Numbered from the stretch's first letter, positions 1-6,445 are shown. The stretch: DNA of 10,787 nt from Actinomycetes bacterium (GCA_023395755.1 JAEWYG010000070.1:1-10787), one strand, 5' to 3'. Numbers and translations: made by a program. Notes: a model not told the origin generated them from the letters alone.

Positions 1-1
1 A

Positions 2-100
2 GTTCCACTAACTCCCGCGCGGCCCGCCCGGCGATCGACCGCGACGCTCTGTGGATCGCCGCAAAAAATGTTGACGGAGGAGAAGGGCGGAATTGTTTGA
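2..100 (+). other. Possible 3' end of an upstream gene (uncertain)
   Basis: This frame is open from the window edge and ends in a TGA at 98-100 that shares its A with the ATG of the acpS gene (TGATG). Such a junction is typical of co-transcribed neighbours, so these 32 codons may be the tail of a truncated upstream gene. Against this, the acpS frame is also open back to the edge and has the more coding-like base pattern, with purine-rich first codon positions. The peptide resembles no family I recognise. Confidence 0.3.
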
Positions 101-621
101 TGCAAGAAGCGAGCGTGCCAGTTGAGGGAGCCGTTGGCCTTGGCGTGGACATTGTGGAAATTACTCGCATGAAGGCGATTCTTGGGCGTACGCCCAACTT
201 TACCACGCGGGTGTTTTCAGAAGACGAGCGCGCTTACTGTGAAAGCACGAATGCTCCCGAGGTTCACTTTGCCACACGGTTTGCGGCAAAGGAGGCCGTG
301 GTAAAGGCCCTCGGTACAGGGTTCTCTCGCGGTATTAGTGTTCGCGATGTTGAGGTGCGCCGCAATGCGAAGGGTCGACCCTACGTCGTTCTTTCTGGTC
401 GGGCGAAGGAAATTGCTCGCGAACGGGGTGTGCGTGAGCTGCCTATCTCGCTGTCGTTTACTCATACCGAGGCGGTAGCCTGCGCCATGGCTATTACCGA
501 AGATTCTTTGCGTGTGGCTGAAAAGCGCGTTGACCCTATGGAAGAATTGGCAAAGCAGTTTAAAGAAGCGCGTGGCATGTTAGACGAATTGGAGCCGAAG
601 CCCACCTCTGAATCTCGCTAG
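100..621 (+). CDS. acpS: Holo-[acyl-carrier-protein] synthase AcpS
   Basis: AcpS transfers the 4'-phosphopantetheine arm of coenzyme A to a serine of apo-acyl carrier protein, activating it for fatty acid synthesis in the cytoplasm. Counting from the TTG at 97, the first metal-binding motif GVDIVEI lies at residues 16-22 (Asp18). The second, RFAAKEAVVKALGTG, lies at 61-75 (Glu65). These are the family's Mg2+ ligands. The LSFTHTEAVACAMAI strand near 119-133 matches the end of the core fold. About 40 further charged residues follow (135-174), making the protein longer than the usual 115-140 residues. The start is ATG at 100, or TTG at 97 immediately before it; GGAGGAGAAGGG at 76-87 is the ribosome binding site. 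TTG gives the better spacing and ATG the better codon. The gene converges on nnrD with a 4-base gap. Confidence 0.93.
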   Translation: MQEASVPVEGAVGLGVDIVEITRMKAILGRTPNFTTRVFSEDERAYCESTNAPEVHFATRFAAKEAVVKALGTGFSRGISVRDVEVRRNAKGRPYVVLSGRAKEIARERGVRELPISLSFTHTEAVACAMAITEDSLRVAEKRVDPMEELAKQFKEARGMLDELEPKPTSESR

Positions 622-625
622 ACGC

Positions 626-1504
626 CTACTTCTCGGCGCTTGCAAGTTCGGCTATGGCAGCCGGAATGCACTCGATAATGTCTTCGGCTGTTACGGCGAT
701 AATCGAGAGTTGCGAGGCGGCGATGCGGCCTGCGCGGGCATGTAAATCGGTACCGAGGGCGGCGGCATCAAGGGGTGCGATGCCCTGAGCCAGCAATGCC
801 CCCATCATGCCAGCAAGAACATCTCCCGTTCCTGCCTTGGCTAGAGCGGCTGTGCCGTGAGTCATGCGTACGACCTCTTCACCATCCGACAGATAGGTGT
901 CGGCACCTTTTATTACAGCAGTGACGCCAAAGGCGAGTGCGATCAGTCGAGATAACTCGGCTTGATTGTCTGTTGGTAAATCTAAGCTGTGCGCAAGACG
1001 TGCAGCTTCACCGCCATGGGGAGTGATAATGGTATCCCAGCCGTTAAGAAAGCGCCTCTTAAGCAAACGTTGACTCTTCTTCGAGGCAAGCGCTCCTAAA
1101 CCGCCGCCGTCGACCAGTACGGGCATAGGCGCATGTTTTAGTACATAATGAACCAAGGCTTCGGTGGCTGAGTCGTTGCCCTCAAACCCGCTGCCAATGA
1201 TACATGCGCGTGGTTTGCTGGGGGTTGTCGGTGCCGCAATACTGCTCTGGTCGTTCCAAGGTCGTGCGACGAGAGAGGGGCGCCAGGCGTGCACGATGCT
1301 TACTACTTGGGGGTCGGTGAGCACTTCGGTGTAGCCCGCTCCCATGCGCTGACTCGCATAGGCGGCCAGACAGGCGGCACCGGGGTAGCGTGCACTGCCA
1401 ACAAGGGCGGTAAGCATACCGCGAGTATACTTGTTGGCATCGTCGGCGGGTAGGGGTAAGAGTGCAACCAGCTGGTCTGTGTTGTATTCCCGAATAACAT
1501 CCAT
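626..1504 (-). CDS. nnrD: ADP-dependent NAD(P)H-hydrate dehydratase (YjeF C-terminal domain)
   Basis: The enzyme dehydrates the S form of damaged NADHX/NADPHX back to NAD(P)H using ADP, a cytoplasmic metabolite-repair reaction. It has the ribokinase-like fold. Visible motifs in the 292 residues are NKYTRG with VGSARYPGAA near 25-44, GSGFEGND at 104-111, VDGGGL at 131-136, TPHGGE at 161-166, VIKG at 197-200, and the AGTGDVLAG nucleotide/catalytic loop at 224-232 with Asp228. Many bacteria carry this domain fused behind the NnrE epimerase domain. Here it stands alone, at the normal length for a stand-alone NnrD. The ATG at 1504 is preceded by AAAGGCGGG on the minus strand. In many actinobacteria acpS and the nnr gene lie in the same direction; here they converge. 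The gene lies downstream of the MarR cassette but has a 120-base gap and possibly its own weak promoter. Confidence 0.93.
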   Translation of the reverse strand: MDVIREYNTDQLVALLPLPADDANKYTRGMLTALVGSARYPGAACLAAYASQRMGAGYTEVLTDPQVVSIVHAWRPSLVARPWNDQSSIAAPTTPSKPRACIIGSGFEGNDSATEALVHYVLKHAPMPVLVDGGGLGALASKKSQRLLKRRFLNGWDTIITPHGGEAARLAHSLDLPTDNQAELSRLIALAFGVTAVIKGADTYLSDGEEVVRMTHGTAALAKAGTGDVLAGMMGALLAQGIAPLDAAALGTDLHARAGRIAASQLSIIAVTAEDIIECIPAAIAELASAEK

Positions 1505-1624
1505 GGAACCCGCCTTTCTGAGGCACGCGATGCGTTTATTTTAGCGCTGTTTCGGCGTTTGTGCGAATGGTCATATGATGAGATGCAGCAAAAGGTTTGT
1601 TTAAGATTGGGCTGTGCTGACGAT
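1505..1624 (-). promoter_or_regulatory. Gap before nnrD with a weak candidate promoter
   Basis: Read on the minus strand, TTCGCA (1562-1567) and TAAAAT (1538-1543) are separated by 18 bases and could form a weak sigma-70-type promoter for nnrD. No convincing hairpin plus U-tract follows the upstream gene's stop, so read-through from the MarR cassette into nnrD cannot be excluded. The rest of the gap shows only a short TCATATGA palindrome. Confidence 0.3.
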
Positions 1625-2305
1625 TTAAACGTTGCAGCCTTTGCCTAGCACGGCACCGGTGGGGCATACGTGAAAACAGTTACCGCATTCATCGCAGTGT
1701 TCGCCTCGTATGGTGTAGGGATTGCCGGGAGTGAGGGCTTTAAATGTGCAGGTGTCGAGGCAGGTGCCGCATGCGATGCAGTTGTCGCTGATGGAAAAGC
1801 CGGGTACTTCGAAGGTGTCGCCACCGAATGCGAAGCGTTCCCGGTAAATCTTGTGGTCGCGGTTGACCATTGCGAAGTCGTAATCGTAACGCTCGCCGTG
1901 GAAACGGTGTAGTACAAATACCCGTGTTTCGGGGTACTTGACAATGTCGTGGATAGCTACGTTAAAGTTTCGATCGTGCGGAGCTTTGGCTTGTACCTCC
2001 TCTAGAGAAATTTCGCGTACGTCGCCCGATACGCGCATTTGTATGCCGGGCTGAAAGAGCGGTAAGTTGTTCTCGTCGAACACGACTTTACCGAGCGTGC
2101 GCTCGCCAGCTACGCTAAGCTTGCCGCCGCATTTGAGTTGGCGATAAAATGGTTTTTCAGACATCGTGCGCAAGTAGAGTCCTTCGCTATCGAAAGCGAA
2201 GAAATGCGCAATGCGAGATTCAAGACTGCCTTCACTGTCGAGGGTAGAGAAACTACAACAACCAATTTCGTCAAAATTACGATATACCTCTTCGATGGTA
2301 AGCAT
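1625..2305 (-). CDS. Split-barrel flavin-binding (PNPOx-like) protein with C-terminal 2[4Fe-4S] ferredoxin domain
   Basis: The N-terminal part, about residues 1-150, has the pattern of pyridoxamine-phosphate-oxidase-like split barrels: IEEVYRNFDEIG, FFAFDSEGLYLRT near 35-47, KPFYRQLKCGGKLSV near 51-65, and a conserved beta-strand region around 85-97. Such domains usually bind FMN or F420. The C-terminus carries two complete CxxCxxCxxxC motifs, Cys176/179/182/186 and Cys204/207/210/214, the last followed by Pro. These are a bacterial-type 2[4Fe-4S] ferredoxin module. The protein is therefore probably a cytoplasmic flavin/iron-sulfur electron carrier or reductase of an anaerobe; its substrate is unknown. 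The ATG at 2305 has AGAGGA upstream on the minus strand. It lies 19 bases behind the ATP-grasp gene and is the last gene of the cassette. Confidence 0.85.
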   Translation of the reverse strand: MLTIEEVYRNFDEIGCCSFSTLDSEGSLESRIAHFFAFDSEGLYLRTMSEKPFYRQLKCGGKLSVAGERTLGKVVFDENNLPLFQPGIQMRVSGDVREISLEEVQAKAPHDRNFNVAIHDIVKYPETRVFVLHRFHGERYDYDFAMVNRDHKIYRERFAFGGDTFEVPGFSISDNCIACGTCLDTCTFKALTPGNPYTIRGEHCDECGNCFHVCPTGAVLGKGCNV

Positions 2306-2324
2306 TGAAGGTTCCTCTCGTGGT

Positions 2325-3236
2325 TTACTGGTTTGCTGGTAAGGGGATGGTGCGTGCGCGCTTGGGGGTACTCCGTAATAGGTGATAACGTCTTGCGATG
2401 GCTTGCGCGTGTGCTTTCATCAGATCAAGCTTGAATAATTCGGTACAATCGACAGAAACATTAGAGACAGAGTTTGCGTCAATGATGCATGCTCCGTGGT
2501 CGCTTTCAATAATATCGAAACTACCAAACTCGATAGAAAGCGTTCTGGCTGCACCCTCTGCGGCAGTTTTGGCTTCATCGCTGCAATTTTGGTAGATTTG
2601 ATAGGTTGATCCCAAGTGATAGGCTGAAAGCCCACACGCGGCAATGCTGCGTTTCACTATAAGCGCGCAGACGCTATCTACCACTTCGATACGAGTGAGA
2701 AATTGTCGCGTAGGGATCACGTATTCCTCCACGATAAAGTTGATAGAGGGTGCGCCGGTTAAGAAAAGGCGTGCCTCGGTCTCGTTGTGCGCGATTGTGG
2801 TGTAGGTGGTGCGGCCCCCACAGTTTGGTTTAATGATGCAAGGATAGACAAATACTGTCGGGTTGAGATTGCTTGGTAGTGCACAGGCATAGAGTGCTGG
2901 CGTGACGAAGCCTGCGCTGGCTAGAATTTTCGTTGCGAGGTGCTTGTCGGTTTCGAAAAAGTGCGCACGACCCGGGTTGATGAGAGGAATGCCTAACTGT
3001 TCAGCAGCTTCAATAATGTAGGGCATGCGGTCAAGCGACGCCTGGTGGTTGCGGAATTGAGCACTTGCGAATACGCGGCTCACTAATAAATCACAAGCGA
3101 GTGCCTCTGTCTCGGCCGCAGCGTCTTCCATATTGATTAGGCGTGAGGGAACACCACAAGCCTCAATTTCGGCTAGGAGTTTATGGTCGGACCATTCATT
3201 GGACTCAAACAAAATGCCAATCACTAGATGCTCCAT
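2325..3236 (-). CDS. RimK/LysX-like ATP-grasp ligase, substrate unknown
   Basis: The 303 residues follow the ATP-grasp layout: an N-terminal pre-grasp Rossmann-like part (1-90, starting HLVIGILFESN), a lid-side helix with ETDKHLATKILASAGF at 95-110, the ATP-binding strand and loop YPCIIKPNCGGRTT at 131-144 (Lys136), the hinge IVEEYV at 168-173, and the metal-binding end IIDANSVSN at 251-259 (Asp253, Asn255). Enzymes of this fold join a carboxylate to an amine or thiol through an acyl-phosphate while splitting ATP to ADP. Known relatives make peptide-like bonds on amino acids, glutamate tails or carrier proteins. The start overlaps the 3' end of the ABC ATPase gene by 13 bases and has only a weak ribosome binding site, so translational coupling is likely. 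Its position in an amino-acid transporter operon suggests it acts on the imported compound; this is inference. Confidence 0.8.
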   Translation of the reverse strand: MEHLVIGILFESNEWSDHKLLAEIEACGVPSRLINMEDAAAETEALACDLLVSRVFASAQFRNHQASLDRMPYIIEAAEQLGIPLINPGRAHFFETDKHLATKILASAGFVTPALYACALPSNLNPTVFVYPCIIKPNCGGRTTYTTIAHNETEARLFLTGAPSINFIVEEYVIPTRQFLTRIEVVDSVCALIVKRSIAACGLSAYHLGSTYQIYQNCSDEAKTAAEGAARTLSIEFGSFDIIESDHGACIIDANSVSNVSVDCTELFKLDLMKAHAQAIARRYHLLRSTPKRARTIPLPANQ

Positions 3237-3958
3237 TCCAAAAGCTTGCTGAGGAATCGCTGTAGCTCAGGCGTTTCGGGATGGTCGAATAGCCGTGCAC
3301 TATCGCCGTATTCCAGAAGCGAGCCTCCGTGAAGGAAGGCCACTTTGTCGCAAGCGTGGCGAGCAAAGCCCATCTCGTGGGTGACCACGATGAAACGCGT
3401 CCCGGTTTCTTTGAGGCTGTGAATGGTGTCGAGTACGTCGTTGGTGAATTCGGGGTCGAGGGCGCTGGTGGGTTCATCCAGAAGCAACATTTTCGGACGC
3501 GCTGCCACTGCGCGTGCAATGGCGACGCGTTGCTGTTGACCTCCGGAAAGTTGCGCCGGATGCTTGCTTTTTTCGGTGCCGAGGCCAAAGTGAACAAGGA
3601 GTTCGGCCGCACGTTCTTCTGCCTGATGCGAAGCGTAGCCGTGGACGACACGCAGGGGTAGCGCGATATTTTCGAGGGCAGTGAGGTGGTGGAACAGCCC
3701 ACTGTTTTGGAACACGAACCCTAGTTGCGCGCGATAGTTGGGTAGTGCGCGCGGGGTGTAATCGATGGTTGTGTCATCGAGCGAAACCGTGCCACTGGTG
3801 GGAGTCAGCAGTCCTCCGACGATGCGCAAAAGGGTAGACTTTCCTCCACCAGAAGGACCAATAATGGCAAGCGTCGATACGTCGTCATCGAAGTTGATAC
3901 CGCGTAGAACTTCCGTGCCATCGAATTGTTTGGAAAGCTTCTCTATCTTAATGCGCAT
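3224..3958 (-). CDS. Polar amino acid ABC transporter, ATP-binding protein (GlnQ-like)
   Basis: This 244-residue cytoplasmic ATPase powers the adjacent permease. It carries Walker A GPSGGGKST at 34-42, the Q-loop glutamine at 84 in FVFQNSGLF, the signature LSGGQQQR at 137-144, Walker B MLLLDE at 157-162 and the switch histidine at 194 in VVTHEMGFAR. The whole set, including the PTSALDPE D-loop, is intact and typical of the GlnQ/HisP group. ATG at 3958 lies inside the permease 3' end (11-base overlap), with GAGG as its ribosome binding site. The last codons overlap the ATP-grasp start by 13 bases. The exact amino acid cannot be read from the sequence. Confidence 0.95.
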   Translation of the reverse strand: MRIKIEKLSKQFDGTEVLRGINFDDDVSTLAIIGPSGGGKSTLLRIVGGLLTPTSGTVSLDDTTIDYTPRALPNYRAQLGFVFQNSGLFHHLTALENIALPLRVVHGYASHQAEERAAELLVHFGLGTEKSKHPAQLSGGQQQRVAIARAVAARPKMLLLDEPTSALDPEFTNDVLDTIHSLKETGTRFIVVTHEMGFARHACDKVAFLHGGSLLEYGDSARLFDHPETPELQRFLSKLLEWSI

Positions 3959-4745
3959 AGGTGAGCCTCTTCTCGAAAAAACGACTGACGAACATGATAG
4001 GAAGTGTTAGGCACAGATAGAGGGCCCCCAGCAACATGAAACAGCCAAACAGGTTGAAGTTGGTAGCGCTAATCTCGCGCATGACTTGCGTAAGCTCAAT
4101 AACGGCAATGACAGACAGAAGCGACGAGTCCTTCACGATGGTGGCGAATTGGCCAGTGAGGGCGGGCAGGGTGCGTGCGATCAACTGAGGAACAATCACA
4201 TGGCGGATTTTCTGCCACCGCGTGAACCCCACCGCATCAGCTGCTTCCAGTTGACTTACATCGAGGGAGAGTAGGCTACCGCGTACAATTTCGGCAATAT
4301 AGGCACCGGCGAAAACCGACAGAATAATGATGCCGGCTACCACCTTATTGTCAATGCCCCAGGCCGTGCCGATGATGTAATAAAACAGGTAGATTTGCGC
4401 CAATAGGGGGGTGCCGCGCACAATTTTCACGTAGAGGTCGCATAGGTAGCGCACGGGTAAAATGCGGCAGCCCTGTCCCACGGCCACGGGAAGCCCGATG
4501 ACGAGGCTAATCACGAGGCTTGCTGCGGATAACTCAATGGTTAGCAGAAAGCCGTCAAGGATGCGCGTGCGGTATTGTGTTACGAAATCGAAGTTCAGGG
4601 TAATGCCTGCCATGCCGAGTGATACCCAGAAAAGCGCAACAACTACAAGACAGACTAAGAGGTAGTTCGCAAGTCCTTTTCCCCATGATGCTGGCTGTTT
4701 TGTCTGAGTCATGAAAAAGTTAGCGAGAGTAGAAAGAGCTTTCAC
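3948..4745 (-). CDS. Polar amino acid ABC transporter, permease (HisM/GlnP-like)
   Basis: The 265-residue inner-membrane subunit has about five to six hydrophobic segments, around 28-50, 65-90, 113-128, 135-155, 205-218 and 235-255. It shows the family marks YVKIVRGTPLLAQIYLFYY at 105-123, the EAA loop that docks with the ATPase (QLEAADAVGF to IVPQ, 165-187), and IVKDSSLLSVI at 203-213. Only one permease gene is present, so the pore is probably a homodimer. The start is GTG at 4745 with AAAGG about 8 bases upstream; an in-frame ATG at 4712 has no ribosome binding site. It follows the binding-protein gene after 117 bases and overlaps the ATPase gene by 11 bases. Confidence 0.94.
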   Translation of the reverse strand: MKALSTLANFFMTQTKQPASWGKGLANYLLVCLVVVALFWVSLGMAGITLNFDFVTQYRTRILDGFLLTIELSAASLVISLVIGLPVAVGQGCRILPVRYLCDLYVKIVRGTPLLAQIYLFYYIIGTAWGIDNKVVAGIIILSVFAGAYIAEIVRGSLLSLDVSQLEAADAVGFTRWQKIRHVIVPQLIARTLPALTGQFATIVKDSSLLSVIAVIELTQVMREISATNFNLFGCFMLLGALYLCLTLPIMFVSRFFEKRLTYAH

Positions 4746-4775
4746 AACGTGCCTTTCTTGAGTGGATTGAGGGGT

Positions 4776-4810
4776 GGCCTTGTTTGGGGGACGGTTTTGT
4801 TTGCAAGGCT
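4776..4810 (-). repeat. Inverted repeat in the binding-protein/permease gap
   Basis: GCCTTG at 4777-4782 and CAAGGC at 4804-4809 are perfect 6-bp arms around a 21-base loop, with two outer GG/CC pairs beyond a short mismatch. The RNA hairpin would lie in the only long gap of the cassette. In many binding-protein operons such a stem stabilises the upstream mRNA or attenuates read-through, giving more binding protein than permease. There is no U-tract, and the loop is long for a terminator, so the role is a guess. Confidence 0.3.
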
Positions 4811-4862
4811 GCCTCTCATAGAAGCTGGATTGCGGGAGACTTCTCGTAAAAATGTGGTGAGG

Positions 4863-5720
4863 TTAAGCAAAGTCAAAGAACCACTTAAAGCCGAGTTCGT
4901 CAAAGGATGCCTTTTCGGCAGCAAGATGCTTTTCGGTCAGACGGTCGAACTCGCCGTTTTCCTTGGAAGCGGCAATGAACTCGTTCAGTTGTTTTAGTAG
5001 CTCGTCGTTGCCCTTTTTAACGGCAACTCCCCAAGACTCAGGGTCTTGAAAGGGGATGAATACTGCTTTGGTGGTATCGGGATTTTTCTGGTTATTGCGA
5101 TAGATAGTAAGTTGGTCATAAAGGAACCCATCTGACTTGCCCTGTACTACCTCGGTGACGCATGCGCTCTCGTCGGCTAAGCGTACAATTTCGGCATTCG
5201 TGAGATTTTTTGTAGCATACACATCTCCCGTAGAACCGGTTTTTACTGCCACCTTTTTACCTGTTTGATTGAGATCGTCAATGGTGGCAATGTTGGATTT
5301 TGTGTTCGCAAGGATGGCAAGTTGAGCTTCTGCGTAAGGGCTACTGAAAGCGACCTGTTCTTTGCGAGTGTCGGTAATGGTGATAGAGCTTATGACGCAG
5401 TCCACTTTGCCGGTTTGCACGGAGGGGATAAGCCCGTCGAATGCAGTATTTTCAATACGGATGTCGTAGCCGTATGCCGCGCCGAAGTCTTTCATAAGGT
5501 CGACGGAAACACCACTAGGTTCGCCTGCGTTATCCTTGGTTTCAAAGGGAGGATAGGCTAATTCCATACCTACGGTGAGAGTTCTGCTGCCGTTTGTTGA
5601 GGCGCTTTGGTCTGAGGTGGTTGGCGCGTTTGATGAGCAGCCGCTTAGGTACATAAGCGCTGCTGCGGCAAGCGCTACTACAACAAGCGCCCCCTTTAAA
5701 TGTTTGAGTGTGACGATCAT
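4863..5720 (-). CDS. Polar amino acid ABC transporter, substrate-binding lipoprotein
   Basis: The 285-residue protein begins with a lysine-containing n-region and a hydrophobic stretch, then a lipobox LSGC with Cys28, so it should be lipid-anchored outside the cytoplasmic membrane. The mature part is a type-3 periplasmic-binding-protein fold of the GlnH/HisJ group: TLTVGMELAYPPFE at 47-60, GVSVDLMKDFGAAYGY at 70-85, FDGLIPSVQTGKVDCVISSITIT at 94-116, and TRKEQVAFSSPY at 118-129, whose Arg119 normally grips the ligand carboxylate. The hinge and second lobe include KKVAVKTGSTGD at 155-166 and YDQL at 201-204. It binds an amino acid or similar compound; which one is not decidable here. Its ATG overlaps the marR stop as ATGA and is preceded by AAGGAGA within marR, so the two are translationally coupled. 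Confidence 0.94.
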   Translation of the reverse strand: MIVTLKHLKGALVVVALAAAALMYLSGCSSNAPTTSDQSASTNGSRTLTVGMELAYPPFETKDNAGEPSGVSVDLMKDFGAAYGYDIRIENTAFDGLIPSVQTGKVDCVISSITITDTRKEQVAFSSPYAEAQLAILANTKSNIATIDDLNQTGKKVAVKTGSTGDVYATKNLTNAEIVRLADESACVTEVVQGKSDGFLYDQLTIYRNNQKNPDTTKAVFIPFQDPESWGVAVKKGNDELLKQLNEFIAASKENGEFDRLTEKHLAAEKASFDELGFKWFFDFA

Positions 5721-6160
5721 GCACGTTCTCCTTCCAGTGCTGTTTTGAAATTGTCTTGCATAGTGCGCAAGACGTTATTAAGGGTGGTGAGGTCGTTTTC
5801 CTCGATGCCGCGTACTTGGATTTCGTAGAGATCGTTCGAAATGCTTTCGAAGGCTGGTTGTAGTTGTTGACCTTTGGGGGTGAGTGACACGAGGGTAATG
5901 CGTTTGTCGTCGTTGAGCTTTGATGTAGTTACATAGCCTGCGGCCGCAAGTTTTTTTATGAGGGCCGTTACGGTGGAGGGGTCTCGGTCGATGCGCTGGG
6001 CTAAGTCGCTCATGGGTAATTCGTCGTGGGCGAAAAGTTGAACAAGAATATCGCCATGGGATGGTGCTATTCCCACAAGTCCCTGCTGTTCAAGGCGTGC
6101 GATAAGGAATCGGTTGGCCAATGCCAGAGTGCGTGAGAGCTGATTGACCGTGTCTTGCAA
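5717..6160 (-). CDS. MarR-family transcriptional regulator (TTG start)
   Basis: From TTG at 6160 this is a 147-residue protein, the usual MarR length. It has a dimerising helix at the N-terminus (QDTVNQLSRTLALANRF), a winged helix-turn-helix at about 50-77 (MSDLAQRIDRDPSTVTALIKKL with AAAGYV after it), the wing DDKRITLVSLTPKG at 84-97 and a C-terminal dimerisation helix pair. The frame stays open back to an ATG at 6328, but the promoter lies at 6197-6225 inside that extension. A perfect AAGGAG sits 8 bases before the TTG, so the TTG is the real start. MarR proteins are homodimeric repressors that usually release DNA on binding a small ligand. This one probably represses its own cassette through the palindrome in the promoter, and may sense the transported compound or its product (inference). 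Confidence 0.9.
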   Translation of the reverse strand: MQDTVNQLSRTLALANRFLIARLEQQGLVGIAPSHGDILVQLFAHDELPMSDLAQRIDRDPSTVTALIKKLAAAGYVTTSKLNDDKRITLVSLTPKGQQLQPAFESISNDLYEIQVRGIEENDLTTLNNVLRTMQDNFKTALEGERA

Positions 6161-6168
6161 GGGTGCGC

Positions 6169-6174
6169 TCCTTT
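6169..6174 (-). promoter_or_regulatory. Ribosome binding site of marR
   Basis: On the minus strand AAGGAG stands 8 bases before the TTG at 6160, inside GAAGAAAGGAGCG. No comparable site precedes the ATG at 6328, so this site fixes the marR start. Confidence 0.8.
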
Positions 6175-6196
6175 CTTCTAGGGTGAAGCGGGGGTT

Positions 6197-6225
6197 AGTA
6201 TACTTTGATGTCAAAGTAATGTCAA
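6197..6225 (-). promoter_or_regulatory. Sigma-70-type promoter of the MarR cassette
   Basis: On the minus strand TTGACA (6220-6225) and TATACT (6197-6202) are separated by exactly 17 bases. The -35 is full consensus and the -10 matches five of six positions. The expected transcription start is near 6190, giving a leader of about 30 bases before the marR TTG, too short for a riboswitch. So strong a promoter would need repression, which fits the palindrome lying within it. Confidence 0.8.
6201..6218. promoter_or_regulatory. Probable MarR operator (palindrome)
   Basis: TACTTTGATGTCAAAGTA is a perfect inverted repeat with 8-bp arms and a 2-base centre. Its size and symmetry match sites bound by MarR dimers. 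It fills the spacer and overlaps the -10 box of the cassette promoter, so a bound dimer would block RNA polymerase. On the minus strand a second TTGACAT, from the -35 box, lies next to it as a direct repeat. Confidence 0.75.
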
Positions 6226-6445
6226 CGAGAATGGGAGTAAGATAAACGTTGGGGGAGGTGGGGTGCATGCGGTCACGCGAATTGGAGTCGAGGATTGCGT
6301 GCCCCCGTAAATAGTAATTATGGGTCAAAAGGTCGCGATTCTATGGGTTTTGAGCGCATGTAAGACCACCACTTCGGATACTGCGCTCGATCTCGATATT
6401 TGCGCTCGCTCTATGGACTTGCTTCTACGTAAAAGTTTTCTAAGG
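6226..6445. other. Non-coding gap between the divergent transcription units
   Basis: This stretch separates the cassette promoter from the promoter of the DUF454 gene. It holds two direct TGCGCTCG copies (6382-6389 and 6401-6408, 19 bases apart) with a tandem CTCGAT pair (6386-6397) overlapping the first copy and running into the gap between them. These could be a binding site for an unknown regulator or chance. I see no RNA gene or credible protein gene in it. Confidence 0.5.

Noticed and set aside
1569..1576. TCATATGA palindrome between nnrD and the flavoprotein gene, considered as an operator
   Set aside because: Eight bases of palindrome are expected by chance, and there is no link to a regulator or a strong promoter.
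4742..4924. A 60-codon minus-strand frame covering the binding-protein/permease gap
   Set aside because: It overlaps the 3' end of the binding-protein gene in another frame, has no ribosome binding site, and its peptide looks like non-coding translation.
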